Of a DNA stretch of 64,000 bases, positions 55,901-63,544 are shown one piece after another. This DNA comes from Paraburkholderia fungorum. GTDB lineage: Bacteria; Pseudomonadota; Gammaproteobacteria; Burkholderiales; Burkholderiaceae. Both the position numbers and the translations under genes were made by a program. The stretch spans positions 496,001-560,000 of the forward strand of contig NZ_CADFGE010000003.1 of assembly GCF_902833645.1 (NCBI RefSeq), in the 5' to 3' direction. A model generated the notes under the pieces. That model was given only the letters and a program-made list of their open reading frames with translations, was not told the origin of the DNA and ran no database searches. Each line of letters starts with the position of its first letter. The stretch's first letter is position 1.

Positions 55901-58494
55901 AATAGCCTGAAGCCTTCGAGCGCCGTCTCGACTGCGGCCTCATAGTCCGACAGATGCTGGTACATGCTGGCTTTCAGCCTGTACACCAATGCGCGCGCAA
56001 CGACAGACAGCTCGCGGCTCAGCAGCTTCTCGATCTCCGTCCCCGCCGCCTCGAAGTTCGCATCCATCATATGGCACTGCACGCGCAGAACCCCCATATC
56101 GAAGCTGAGGGTTTGCACGTAGTCCAGGCCGCTCGCGTCGAGCAGCTTTTGCGCGACGTCGATGTAACCCAGGGCGGACTGAATAGCGACCGCTTCTTTC
56201 GCATGACGCGCCGCCTGCAGGCAAATCCTCGCGAAAACCGTGGTCTCGTTCACGTCCAGATCACCTAGCGCGCCGGCTGCCTGCGCGCGCTCAATATGGT
56301 GGGCAAGGTAGAACGCCGACTGCTGAACCGCGTGCACATCGAAATCCTGCAACAGGATGCGTGCAATACGGGCATGTTCGACGCCACGCTCAGCCGCCGG
56401 CGTCAACTCGTAGGCGGCCTCCTGAATCCGGTCATGAGCAAACGCGAAGCCCGTGCGGTCGGAGACGATCAGGCCCGCCTCAAAGGCGGCATGCAGGCGC
56501 TGCTCCAAATCCAGGCCGTCTGCGTGATCGATCCGCGCGAGGATCGATCTGTCAAGCCGACGCCCCATAAAGGCCAGCAGTCTCAGAACGGCCTGCGCCT
56601 CGCGAGGCAATCGCGACAGACGCGCCACCATCAGGTCGACGACGTTATCAGACGACTCGTACTCACCGATGTGATCGATACGCCACGTCCAGCTCGCCGT
56701 ACCACCGTCGTAGGCAATCAGTTGATGATCGACCAGCGCGAGCAGCAACTGCTTGATAAAAAATGGATTGCCGCCGGTCTTTTCATACACGACGGCGGCC
56801 AGCGGAAGGACATGCGCGGCATCGCAATGCAGCGCATCGGCCAGCAACGCGGCAACGTTCGCGGTGTCGAGCGGCGTGACGACGAGTGTGGTCACGCGCG
56901 CACCGGTGTTCGGCAGCGACGTCAGGAAAGACTTGAACTTGGGCGAGCGCTCGACTTCGTTGTCGCGATAGGCGCAGATCAGCAGCACGTGCCGGATCTC
57001 GGCGGTCGTGACGAAGCTGGCGATGAAATTCAAGGTGGCGTCGTCGAACCAGTGTACGTCGTCGAAGAACAGGATCAATGGGTGCGCTTGCGTCGCGAAG
57101 ACCGACAGCAGGCGCGTGATCAGCGCCTGAAAACGAAGTTGCGCTTCCACCGGCGGGAGATCGGTCACGTCCGGCTGCGGGCCAAGCACCACTTCCAGTT
57201 CGGGAACGAAGCTCACCAGGAGTTTGCCTTGAAGGCCGATCGCGTCGCGCAGCACCGCGCGCCAGCGGTCCAACTCGCTGTCGCTCTCGCCGAGAATGCG
57301 CTGGAACAGCGAGCGTATCGCCTGCATCAAAGGCGCGTAGGGCGCGTTCTGGCCGTACTGTTCGAGCTTCCCCGACGCAAACAGCGTCGGCGTCTGCGCG
57401 GTCGCACGGTGCACGCTGCGCACGAGTTCGGATTTCCCGGCGCCAGAGTAACCGGACACGAAAATCAGTTCCGCGACACCCTGCTGCGCATTGCGTGCGA
57501 ACGCGTCCAGCAGAGCCCCATATTCTTGCGCGCGACCGAACAGCCGCGTGGTGACGGCGAGGTTTCTGACGTTGTCTTCCGCGGCCGGCTCGAATGGGAC
57601 GATGTGCTGCATTTCGTTCCAGTCGGCGAGGCAACGCCGCAGATCGGCCTCGAGACTCGAGGCGCTTTGATAGCGCTCCGCAGCGTTTTTGGCCAGCAGC
57701 TTCAGTACGATCGATCCAAGTACGGCGGGCAAGGACCGACGATATTGCCGCGGGTCGGCAGGCTGACGGGCCACGTGGTTATACACCCACTCGAGCGGCT
57801 CGGTCGCCTCGAAAGGCAACTGCCCGGTGAGCAACTCGTACAACGTCACGCCGAGCGAATAGAGATCGCTACGCTCGTCGGCCAGGCCTTCCGCACGCCG
57901 CGCCTGTTCCGGCGACATATAGGCCAGCGTACCGTACAGAGTATCCACGGGCTCGGCGGACGGATCGCCGGCCTGCCCGAGGGCGTCGCGAAAACCGAGC
58001 AGGCGGATCGTGCCGTTGGCTGCTTCGATCAGATTGGTCGGCTTGATATCCCGATGCAGCACGCCGCGCGTATGCGCGAGCCGCAGCGCGCGCGCGGCGC
58101 CGATCGCAATGCGTAGAAAGCGGCCAATCGCAAGGGTGCTGTCGACCGGCGGAAAAATCAGCGCACCGCCGTTGTCCTCGTACACCAGCACCGGCCCTCG
58201 CGAGAGTCGTATCAGCGCGAGCGGCCGCACGGCCCATGCGGAATCGAGTTTGCCGGCCAGTACGAACTCGCGCTGCAGGCGCCGGGACACGGCGTCCAAA
58301 GGCGCATCGGCCGGCACGGCGACCAGCCACGACTGGACGCCGTCGTGCGACCTCGCGCGATACCGCACGATATTGCCGTCGACCAGCAGCGCCTCGAGCG
58401 ACAACTGGTCGAACCAGACCTGATCGAAATGCACCGTAACACCGGGGTCCTGCGACGATCCGCGAAAACCCTCGACCAATGCCTGCGTGCTCAA
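52909..58494 (-). CDS. protein kinase-like/AAA ATPase/GAF/PAS hybrid sensor histidine kinase
   Basis: Giant cytoplasmic signalling protein of 1861 residues. Order: Ser/Thr kinase-like domain (about 15-290) with HRDIKPTN and APE-like YMSPEQ but LLGFRDA where DFG is expected and no clear VAIK lysine; AAA/STAND ATPase (about 315-600) with Walker A GYSGAGKS and Walker B LILFFDDVHW; about 700 residues of helical TPR-like repeats; GAF (about 1330-1490); PAS with PAC (about 1500-1620); transmitter with SIAHEINQP phospho-His near 1647, NLVMNAADAM, DNGSGIS and GMGMGLAICKSIIDAHGG. The start is a TTG at 58494 inside TTGA, with GGGAG seven bases upstream. Its partner regulator gene is broken (58491-58631). 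Confidence 0.92.
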   Translation of the reverse strand: MSTQALVEGFRGSSQDPGVTVHFDQVWFDQLSLEALLVDGNIVRYRARSHDGVQSWLVAVPADAPLDAVSRRLQREFVLAGKLDSAWAVRPLALIRLSRGPVLVYEDNGGALIFPPVDSTLAIGRFLRIAIGAARALRLAHTRGVLHRDIKPTNLIEAANGTIRLLGFRDALGQAGDPSAEPVDTLYGTLAYMSPEQARRAEGLADERSDLYSLGVTLYELLTGQLPFEATEPLEWVYNHVARQPADPRQYRRSLPAVLGSIVLKLLAKNAAERYQSASSLEADLRRCLADWNEMQHIVPFEPAAEDNVRNLAVTTRLFGRAQEYGALLDAFARNAQQGVAELIFVSGYSGAGKSELVRSVHRATAQTPTLFASGKLEQYGQNAPYAPLMQAIRSLFQRILGESDSELDRWRAVLRDAIGLQGKLLVSFVPELEVVLGPQPDVTDLPPVEAQLRFQALITRLLSVFATQAHPLILFFDDVHWFDDATLNFIASFVTTAEIRHVLLICAYRDNEVERSPKFKSFLTSLPNTGARVTTLVVTPLDTANVAALLADALHCDAAHVLPLAAVVYEKTGGNPFFIKQLLLALVDHQLIAYDGGTASWTWRIDHIGEYESSDNVVDLMVARLSRLPREAQAVLRLLAFMGRRLDRSILARIDHADGLDLEQRLHAAFEAGLIVSDRTGFAFAHDRIQEAAYELTPAAERGVEHARIARILLQDFDVHAVQQSAFYLAHHIERAQAAGALGDLDVNETTVFARICLQAARHAKEAVAIQSALGYIDVAQKLLDASGLDYVQTLSFDMGVLRVQCHMMDANFEAAGTEIEKLLSRELSVVARALVYRLKASMYQHLSDYEAAVETALEGFRLFGTYLPRYPEAADVETAYSRLTESLKARTVASLADLPTLHDEVIESEMNLLASIYAPASFVNERLGFLHLCRMVQLTVDHGITAASAHCLAWFGVYVAEFFGRYEEGFEFSRLARTLVEARGFNTVATSALVALDTVAVWTQPLPYVLACARDAFESARPSGDLIMSCYSCNHIVSDLLTMGVPLDQVDREIDLGLSYARRVRFKDVEDILELQKRYVHSLTGGPGLPGNFGVVVDGRMTFDADLLDTQMATLRFWIWLLKGVSCYFHGEYEHAQYCLVEAGKLKWATPAHIHLLDYHFYAALNLAKVAAAEDEAAGAVAQIEPHLARLRTWAQLNPATFRDKMLLVEAEVARLKGTPLAAMALYEQAAVAGSENGFNHSTALAHELASVCCEANGLFSAARHHRRHAIDSYTRWGALAKVKQLERAGRPAQVSIERPAASRPSVEIADAQAQFDLVSALKSSQALSEEIVLDKLIRTLVTLAIVHAGAQRGMLILLKGNVPVVEASGQEAPEGVRVTLSVDTVTREQVPASVFYTALRTRKPVVVDDVQSDPRFSFDAAFASRPVRSMCCLPLVKQGNAVGALYLENNLTAGVFTENRTSVLELLASQAAISLETARLYAELVEENKRRRETEAALRMSEEALALGQRISRSGSYIWNAQTGERYWSKELYNVFGLPMEEGSLGTQAILERIHPEDVGVYQETVERAARNRMPFRQKFRVVTPAGTIKHLEVLGEPSGETNFVGVVTDFTDRHTTELALQNAKIELAKASRATTMGELAASIAHEINQPLASIVSNASAGVRWLNRPVPDIPEALGGLRDIVKDGKRAGDIIRSLQSLAKESKPSFIPIPIDGVVREVFELAAAEIEQRSLAVRLDLSADCSVMADRVQLQQVLFNLVMNAADAMSHLDAKQRWLSVTSCINEQGMVAVSVQDNGSGISEEIASRIFDAFFTTKETGMGMGLAICKSIIDAHGGTLTAAPGSPGGTVFVFTLPMSG

Positions 58495-58631
58495 TTCACT
58501 TCTCCCTTTCGTCCGGTGGCAAGCAGGATCGAATCGAGCAGTACGTCTTCCACAAAGGGTTTGTGCAGAAAACCGACTGCCTCGTGCAGCGTTGCTCGCC
58601 TAACCGTTTCGTCGTCACCGTGCGCCGACAT
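58491..58631 (-). pseudogene. 3' remnant of a receiver-only response regulator
   Basis: Encodes MSAHGDDETVRRATLHEAV followed by GFLHKPF and VEDVLLDSILLATGRK, the last third of a receiver domain including the conserved Lys. It matches the intact receiver at 6186-6560 at about 29 of 41 positions. The N-terminal two thirds, including the phospho-acceptor Asp, are absent from both the same frame and the other minus frame upstream. Its end overlaps the start of the giant kinase gene (TTGA) and contains that gene's ribosome-binding site, a possible reason for its retention. Confidence 0.75.
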
Positions 58632-58791
58632 GATCTCGTTCGGCAGTTTCTGGCGCGAAGTGTACAGCGTTGGATGCGTCCCGGTCTGTCTGGACCGTGC
58701 GGACCCCACGCCTGTGTTCGCCAGCGAGATGCGCGGATGCGCGAACGGACCCCATCGCATGTTACGGGCGGGAGGGGGTTCCGCGACATCA

Positions 58792-58804
58792 CACGTAGGT
58801 ATAG
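58792..58804 (-). promoter_or_regulatory. CTATACCTACGTG site upstream of the kinase gene
   Basis: On the minus strand this reads CTATACCTACGTG and matches CTATACCTGCGTA at 17286-17298 at 11 of 13 positions. It lies about 300 bases upstream of the giant kinase start. It may be a FixJ/NarL-type site; weak evidence. Confidence 0.25.
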
Positions 58805-58895
58805 CTTCCGCGTGCGGGCCGCCGGACGGCCGGACCCCATCGAGAATGGGCCGCTCGCGCCGGGCAGACATTGCACAGGCTTACACCCCATTGCC

Positions 58896-60617
58896 TTAGG
58901 CCGCCGTGGTGACGAGCCGGCTCAGATAGGCATGAATCTGGCTCACGACGGCCGCGCCGTCGCCGACCGCGGCGGCCACCCGCTTTGCGGATTCCGACCG
59001 CACATCACCGACGGCGAACATGCCGGGCACGCTGGTTTCGAGCGGATAGCGCGCGCCGCCTTCAGACACACCCTGTTCGCTGCGGGCGAAGCCGGTCACA
59101 ACAAAGCCGCGGTTGTCGAGCTCAACACCGCTCGAACCGAGCCAATCGGTTTTCGGGTCCGCGCCGATAAAGAGAAACAGATGGCGCGTGGGAATGACTT
59201 CATCCACCCCCTCTTCTTCATGCCTGATATGCAAGCCGGTGAGTCCGGCTTCGTCGCCTTCGAGGCAGCGCAACACACACCGCGTGCAGAGCGTGACGTT
59301 CGGCAAGGAGGCGATCCGGTCGATCAGATATTTCGACATGCTCGCGTTCAGATCCTCGCCACGAATCAACACGCGAATGCTACGCGCGAAGTTGGCGAGA
59401 AACACGATCGCCTGGCCGGCGGAATTGCCGCCGCCCATCAGAACGATATCCTGCCCTTTCGCCAGCCTGGCTTCGATTGTCGATGCCCAGTAATAGGTGC
59501 CGCGCCCTTCAAAGCGCTCGAAGCCGGGGGCCGTAGGTTTGCGGTAAGCGGCGCCGCTCGCGACGACGACGGTACGCGCGCTGATACGCTGCCCGTCGAG
59601 CAGCGTCAGCAGGAAGATGCCAGCATGGCGGCTCACGTCCACGACCTTGCCCGGGATCGCCAGATGCGCGCCGAATTTCAGCGCCTGCTGGAATGCGCGC
59701 GCCGCGAGCGCCTGACCCGAAATTCCCGTGGGAAAGCCCAGATAGTTTTCGATCCGGGCGCTGGCGCCGGCCTGACCGCCCGGCGCACGTTGATCGAAGA
59801 CGGCGACCGATAAACCCTCAGTCGCCGCGTACACGGATGCCGCCAGACCCGCGGGCCCGGCGCCGACAATCGCCACGTCATAGACATGCGAGGGTTCAAA
59901 GGTCGGTACGAGTCCGAGGCACGATGCGAGCTGCGCCTCGTCCGGCGCACGCAGCACATAGCCGTTCGGGCAGAACACGAGCGGAAAGTCGCCGGGGCCG
60001 GTCGTCATGCCGCCGAGCAGCGTGATCGCCTCGGGATCGGTGCGGGCGTCGATCACCATCGCCGGATAGGCATTGCGGCGCAGGAAGCCTTGCAGCCGGA
60101 TGAGCCGCGCGTCGTCGCCATTGCCGACGATGACGGGCCCGAGCCCCTGTTCGATCAGCCCGAGCCGCCGCAAAATCAGCGCGCGCATGATGTGCTCGCC
60201 CAGTTGCGCGTCGGCCACGATCAGCGCACGCAAGCGCTCCGGTTCGAGCACGAGAGTCTCGACATCCGTCAACGCGATGCCGTCGATCAACGCGGGCTTG
60301 CCGGAGAGTTGCGCCATCTCCGCCATGAAGTGCCCGTCATCGTGTTCGGTAATGACGGTCGAGCGCCCGAAGCTGTCGCGCGACACGATCCGCACGCGGC
60401 CATGCAACAGCACGAACAGCCCGAGCGCCACCTGCCCGGTTTCGAAAATCAGTTCACCGGCTTTGAACGACATCGGCCGGGCAAAGCGTCGCAGACTTTG
60501 AATCTCGTGCGCCGAAAGACGGGGGAACATCTGGTGCCGACGGTACTCCAGCGACGAGTACGGGTTCTCGAGTTCCGAGGGGGGCGCTGCGTCTGCGGAT
60601 ACGTCCGTGGTGCTCAT
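58896..60617 (-). CDS. cyclic-nucleotide-domain FAD-dependent oxidoreductase (thioredoxin reductase-like)
   Basis: Flavoprotein of 573 residues. An N-terminal cyclic-nucleotide-binding-like domain (about 30-150: MSFKAGELIFETGQVALGLFVLLHGRVRIVSRD), a short thioredoxin-fold-like linker (about 165-240), then a thioredoxin reductase-like part with DVAIVGAGPAGLAASVYAATEGL (FAD), GQAGASARIENYLGFP, IVLMGGGNSAGQA (NADPH) and GMFAVGDVRSESAKRVAAAVGDG. The redox CxxC of thioredoxin reductase is absent (GTYYWAST at its place). GAGGTC precedes the ATG. Possible role in redox sensing; substrate unknown. Confidence 0.9.
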   Translation of the reverse strand: MSTTDVSADAAPPSELENPYSSLEYRRHQMFPRLSAHEIQSLRRFARPMSFKAGELIFETGQVALGLFVLLHGRVRIVSRDSFGRSTVITEHDDGHFMAEMAQLSGKPALIDGIALTDVETLVLEPERLRALIVADAQLGEHIMRALILRRLGLIEQGLGPVIVGNGDDARLIRLQGFLRRNAYPAMVIDARTDPEAITLLGGMTTGPGDFPLVFCPNGYVLRAPDEAQLASCLGLVPTFEPSHVYDVAIVGAGPAGLAASVYAATEGLSVAVFDQRAPGGQAGASARIENYLGFPTGISGQALAARAFQQALKFGAHLAIPGKVVDVSRHAGIFLLTLLDGQRISARTVVVASGAAYRKPTAPGFERFEGRGTYYWASTIEARLAKGQDIVLMGGGNSAGQAIVFLANFARSIRVLIRGEDLNASMSKYLIDRIASLPNVTLCTRCVLRCLEGDEAGLTGLHIRHEEEGVDEVIPTRHLFLFIGADPKTDWLGSSGVELDNRGFVVTGFARSEQGVSEGGARYPLETSVPGMFAVGDVRSESAKRVAAAVGDGAAVVSQIHAYLSRLVTTAA

Positions 60618-60675
60618 AACTTGACCTCATTTGGCTCGCCATCGCCATGACGGTTTGCCGATAGCGTGCCGGCTT

Positions 60676-62205
60676 CTACCAGCCGAATTTGAGTTCGGCG
60701 CCTACATAGTCGGCATTACGCGCGCCGAGATCGCGCAGCGATGAGCCGACCTGGAAATGCACCGCTTCCAGCGCCGCGGCGAGATTCGCAGTGACCGCCC
60801 AGTCGGCGCGCAGCTGCGTATAAAAACCGGTCCACGGACTGCCATGCCCCGCTGTGCCCGGCACGACCGCCGAGCCTTGCTGGTACACCGCATCCGCGGT
60901 GGTCTCGCGCCATTGCAAACCCACACCCGCTAGCAGCGTCAGCTTGCTGTTGGGCTTGAGGATCAGCGTCGGCTTGACGTGCACGAGGTTCGTGTAGCCG
61001 GTATAGCCGGCCAGCGCGAAGTAGTAGCCATTCGGGAACAGCGGATTGAACGTGCCGATGCGGCCGTCGCCCGGATGACTGTCGCCTGATGCGGCGTCCA
61101 CCTGAATGCCGACGCGCGGCGTCCACGGCACGGACGCCAGCGTGTAGCCGGCCAGGGAACCCACCGCCCAGGCGCCGATCGTCTTGGCGCCGACATGTCC
61201 GGACTGATACATCGCCTCGACGTCCCAGTCGATATGAGCGACAGTGCCGGCGTATCGGGCATCGAACACGTCGCGATGTTCGGCACCGCTCGCGTCGAGA
61301 AAGTGCGCGTTATTGCGGTTGTAGCGCGAGTAGTACGCGGACAGGTCGCCTGGTCCGACGTTCTTGCGCTCCACGCGCACGCCACTGAAGGTCAGATCGC
61401 GATTGGAGACATCGTCGAAATCCGCGTTGTCGCGGTACTGAACCGGCTGGGTCGCGTAGGCGATCCAGCGCCAGGGGCCGGTTTCATAGTCGGCCCAGAT
61501 TGCGTCGAACGCCTGACGCACGTTCGGGCCGTCTCGAACGGAGATGAAGCGTTGCAAATCGAACGCCATCTCCTGGCGGCCGACACGGACCTTGAAGGTG
61601 CCAGGCCCGAGCGGCTCGGTCACCGCGACGAACGCCTGCCGTAAATCCAGCGGGTTTTTGTCCACCGGCGTGACGAAGTCTTTGCCGTAGGGTTGCGCGC
61701 TTTCGAACTGCGTGAAGATCTGCACGTGGGGGCCGAGGCGCACGTCCGCGTGGACTTCGAGCCGTTGCAGCAGGTACGTGTCGTCATGCGCCGCGCCGAG
61801 CCCGAAAAGCGGCGCGTCGTTGATTTCCAGCCGCTCGCGCAGCACTATGCCGAGCGAGATATACGCGTCGGGATTGCCGAACAGCGGAATGTACTTCAAC
61901 GAATCGAAAGGCGCTTTCGGCACGCAGGGGTTGGCCAGCGCCGACCAGTTTTCCTGCCAGCGGTTGAACATGATCGCGGGCCGCGCGCACGACGCCGCCG
62001 CTGCAGCGGGAGTGGCGGGGGCGGCCGCGCTGCCGGTCGCGGCGGTATTGTCGGCGCCGCCCAGCGCCGTGTCCGCGGCCGAAGCCGGCAGCGCCGCCGC
62101 CAACCCGGTGCTGATAAGCAGCGTGCGGACGGCGCGCAGCGTGCGACCGCGCTGCGCACGCCGACATGCCTTCATCGGCGTGGTGACGGGTGCGTCACTG
62201 GCCAT
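60676..62205 (-). CDS. alginate-export-family outer-membrane porin
   Basis: Outer-membrane beta-barrel of about 509 residues of the alginate-export (AlgE-like) family, which in Burkholderia includes many porins with unknown substrates. A signal peptide starts at the second Met (MKACRRAQRGRTLRAVRTLLISTGLAAALPASA); then YISLGIVLRERLEIND, VKVRVGRQEMAFDLQRF-like GTFKVRVGRQEM, YETGPWRWIAYATQPVQYRDN and a C-terminal aromatic strand (LKFGW). The ATG at 62205 overlaps the VOC stop; 62175 is an equally possible start. Confidence 0.8.
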   Translation of the reverse strand: MASDAPVTTPMKACRRAQRGRTLRAVRTLLISTGLAAALPASAADTALGGADNTAATGSAAAPATPAAAAASCARPAIMFNRWQENWSALANPCVPKAPFDSLKYIPLFGNPDAYISLGIVLRERLEINDAPLFGLGAAHDDTYLLQRLEVHADVRLGPHVQIFTQFESAQPYGKDFVTPVDKNPLDLRQAFVAVTEPLGPGTFKVRVGRQEMAFDLQRFISVRDGPNVRQAFDAIWADYETGPWRWIAYATQPVQYRDNADFDDVSNRDLTFSGVRVERKNVGPGDLSAYYSRYNRNNAHFLDASGAEHRDVFDARYAGTVAHIDWDVEAMYQSGHVGAKTIGAWAVGSLAGYTLASVPWTPRVGIQVDAASGDSHPGDGRIGTFNPLFPNGYYFALAGYTGYTNLVHVKPTLILKPNSKLTLLAGVGLQWRETTADAVYQQGSAVVPGTAGHGSPWTGFYTQLRADWAVTANLAAALEAVHFQVGSSLRDLGARNADYVGAELKFGW

Positions 62206-63142
62206 CGTGCACTTCAGCAATGTAGCCGCCCGGGAATTCGAGTACCGCGGTCTTGCCCGACGCAGTGCTATACGCCGGATACAGCACCTTCGCGCCGGCC
62301 GCTTGCGCGCGATCCAGCGTCTGCGCCAGATCGGCGACGCCGTAGCCGGTCGTTTCACGCCCGAACGGGAACGGCAGCTTGCCATCCGTCACGAATACGA
62401 CCATGCGGCCAAAACCCGATGTGATCAGAATCTCGCGGACCGTCTCACCAGGGCGGCCGATCACGCCGGCGTCCGCATGCGGGTTATCCGACACCACCTT
62501 ACCGTGCGAGAAGTGCACCCAGCGGCGCACGAAGTTGTTCGCCTCGTCGCGCGAGACGTACACGCGGTTATCCGGCACGCTTTGCAGCGGTGCGTAGTTC
62601 GGCGCCTTGGTGTGCCAGTAAAGCTGCATCGTCAGGCCGCCCGGCCATTGAATGATCGCGTCCTTGCCGATCGGGTCGTCGAACGGTTCGACCAGCACGT
62701 TAGCGCCGGCCGCACGCGCCGCCTTCACACCCTGATCGATGTCGGTGACGAGATAGCCGGTTCTCTCATTGCCGAACGGATACGGAATCGGCGTCTCGAA
62801 GCCGAACACCGACAGCATGCCGACCGGCGTTTGCACGTACTGCGAGGCGGTCTTGCTCGGCGTCGGCGTCACGGTAAAGACCGCGCGCGGCGAGGCCTTA
62901 CCGCCGAAGGTCGCGAGGAAGCTGTTGACGAACGCGTCGAGGTCGGCCGAAGCGACATACACGTGGGTGGTGTCGTACTGGGCGCCCACCGACACGTCGG
63001 GATGTTTCGCCAGCGCGATTTTGCCGGTGGATAGTTCCGGCGGACCGGCATCGGCGAAGGCGGAAGAAACCGGCGCCAACCCGATCAGCAGCGCGGCGGA
63101 AAGAAGCGCGACGGGGCGCAACCGTTGAAGGGACTTGAACAT
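62195..63142 (-). CDS. exported double VOC-domain protein
   Basis: Protein of 315 residues with a signal peptide (MFKSLQRLRPVALLSAALLIGLAPVSSAFA) and two glyoxalase/VOC-like halves: DTTHVYVASADLDAFVNSFLATFGG...GPGGLTMQLYW-like WPGGLTMQLYWH, and NRVYVSRDEANNFVRRWVHF...EFPGGYIAEVHDG. Few of the usual His/Glu metal ligands are obvious, so a binding rather than catalytic role is possible. The start at 63142 has no strong ribosome-binding site. It overlaps the porin gene by 11 bases. Confidence 0.82.
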   Translation of the reverse strand: MFKSLQRLRPVALLSAALLIGLAPVSSAFADAGPPELSTGKIALAKHPDVSVGAQYDTTHVYVASADLDAFVNSFLATFGGKASPRAVFTVTPTPSKTASQYVQTPVGMLSVFGFETPIPYPFGNERTGYLVTDIDQGVKAARAAGANVLVEPFDDPIGKDAIIQWPGGLTMQLYWHTKAPNYAPLQSVPDNRVYVSRDEANNFVRRWVHFSHGKVVSDNPHADAGVIGRPGETVREILITSGFGRMVVFVTDGKLPFPFGRETTGYGVADLAQTLDRAQAAGAKVLYPAYSTASGKTAVLEFPGGYIAEVHDGQ

Positions 63143-63249
63143 TTGATTACCCGATTGAATTAGCAACGTTTGAAGAGTCGGCCTCCGGCCGAGGCCATAT
63201 ATGCGATATGTGCGATGCCAGTGGAGCGTTGGTGCGCGTCGTCAAGCAG

Positions 63250-63516
63250 TCAACGCGCATCTGTATCCACCGCCGTTCTGGTGGCGCCCGGCGTCGCCGG
63301 CTGTTGCGCCGCGCCGTCCTTGGTCTGCCCGGCGACCTGCGTCGTGCTGGTCTGGGCGAACAGCTGCGCTTTCACCACCGGTATCGCGTGCTCGCCCAGC
63401 ACCATGCCGAGCAGACCGGCCAGCGCGATCAGCGGCGGCGCTGGCGATTGCACCTTGAGCAGCCAGTAGAGAAGTCCGACGCCAAAGCCGACGCCCAGTG
63501 AAATGATGTAGCCCAT
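63250..63516 (-). CDS. XapX domain small membrane protein
   Basis: Protein of 88 residues with two membrane helices: MGYIISLGVGFGVGLLYWLLKVQSPAPPLIALAGLLGMVLGEHAIP, the XapX/DUF1427 signature, then a polar Thr/Gln/Ala-rich tail. AAAGGA precedes the ATG. XapX proteins often accompany cytosolic hydrolases; function unknown. It follows the HD-domain gene by 28 bases and precedes the VOC gene by 107 bases. Confidence 0.88.
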   Translation of the reverse strand: MGYIISLGVGFGVGLLYWLLKVQSPAPPLIALAGLLGMVLGEHAIPVVKAQLFAQTSTTQVAGQTKDGAAQQPATPGATRTAVDTDAR

Positions 63517-63544
63517 GGTGATCGTCCTTTCAATAAAACATCTG

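Noticed and set aside
56296-58116. Plus-strand open frame of about 600 codons opposite the giant kinase
   Set aside because: No domain, and antisense to the well-defined kinase-like and ATPase domains.
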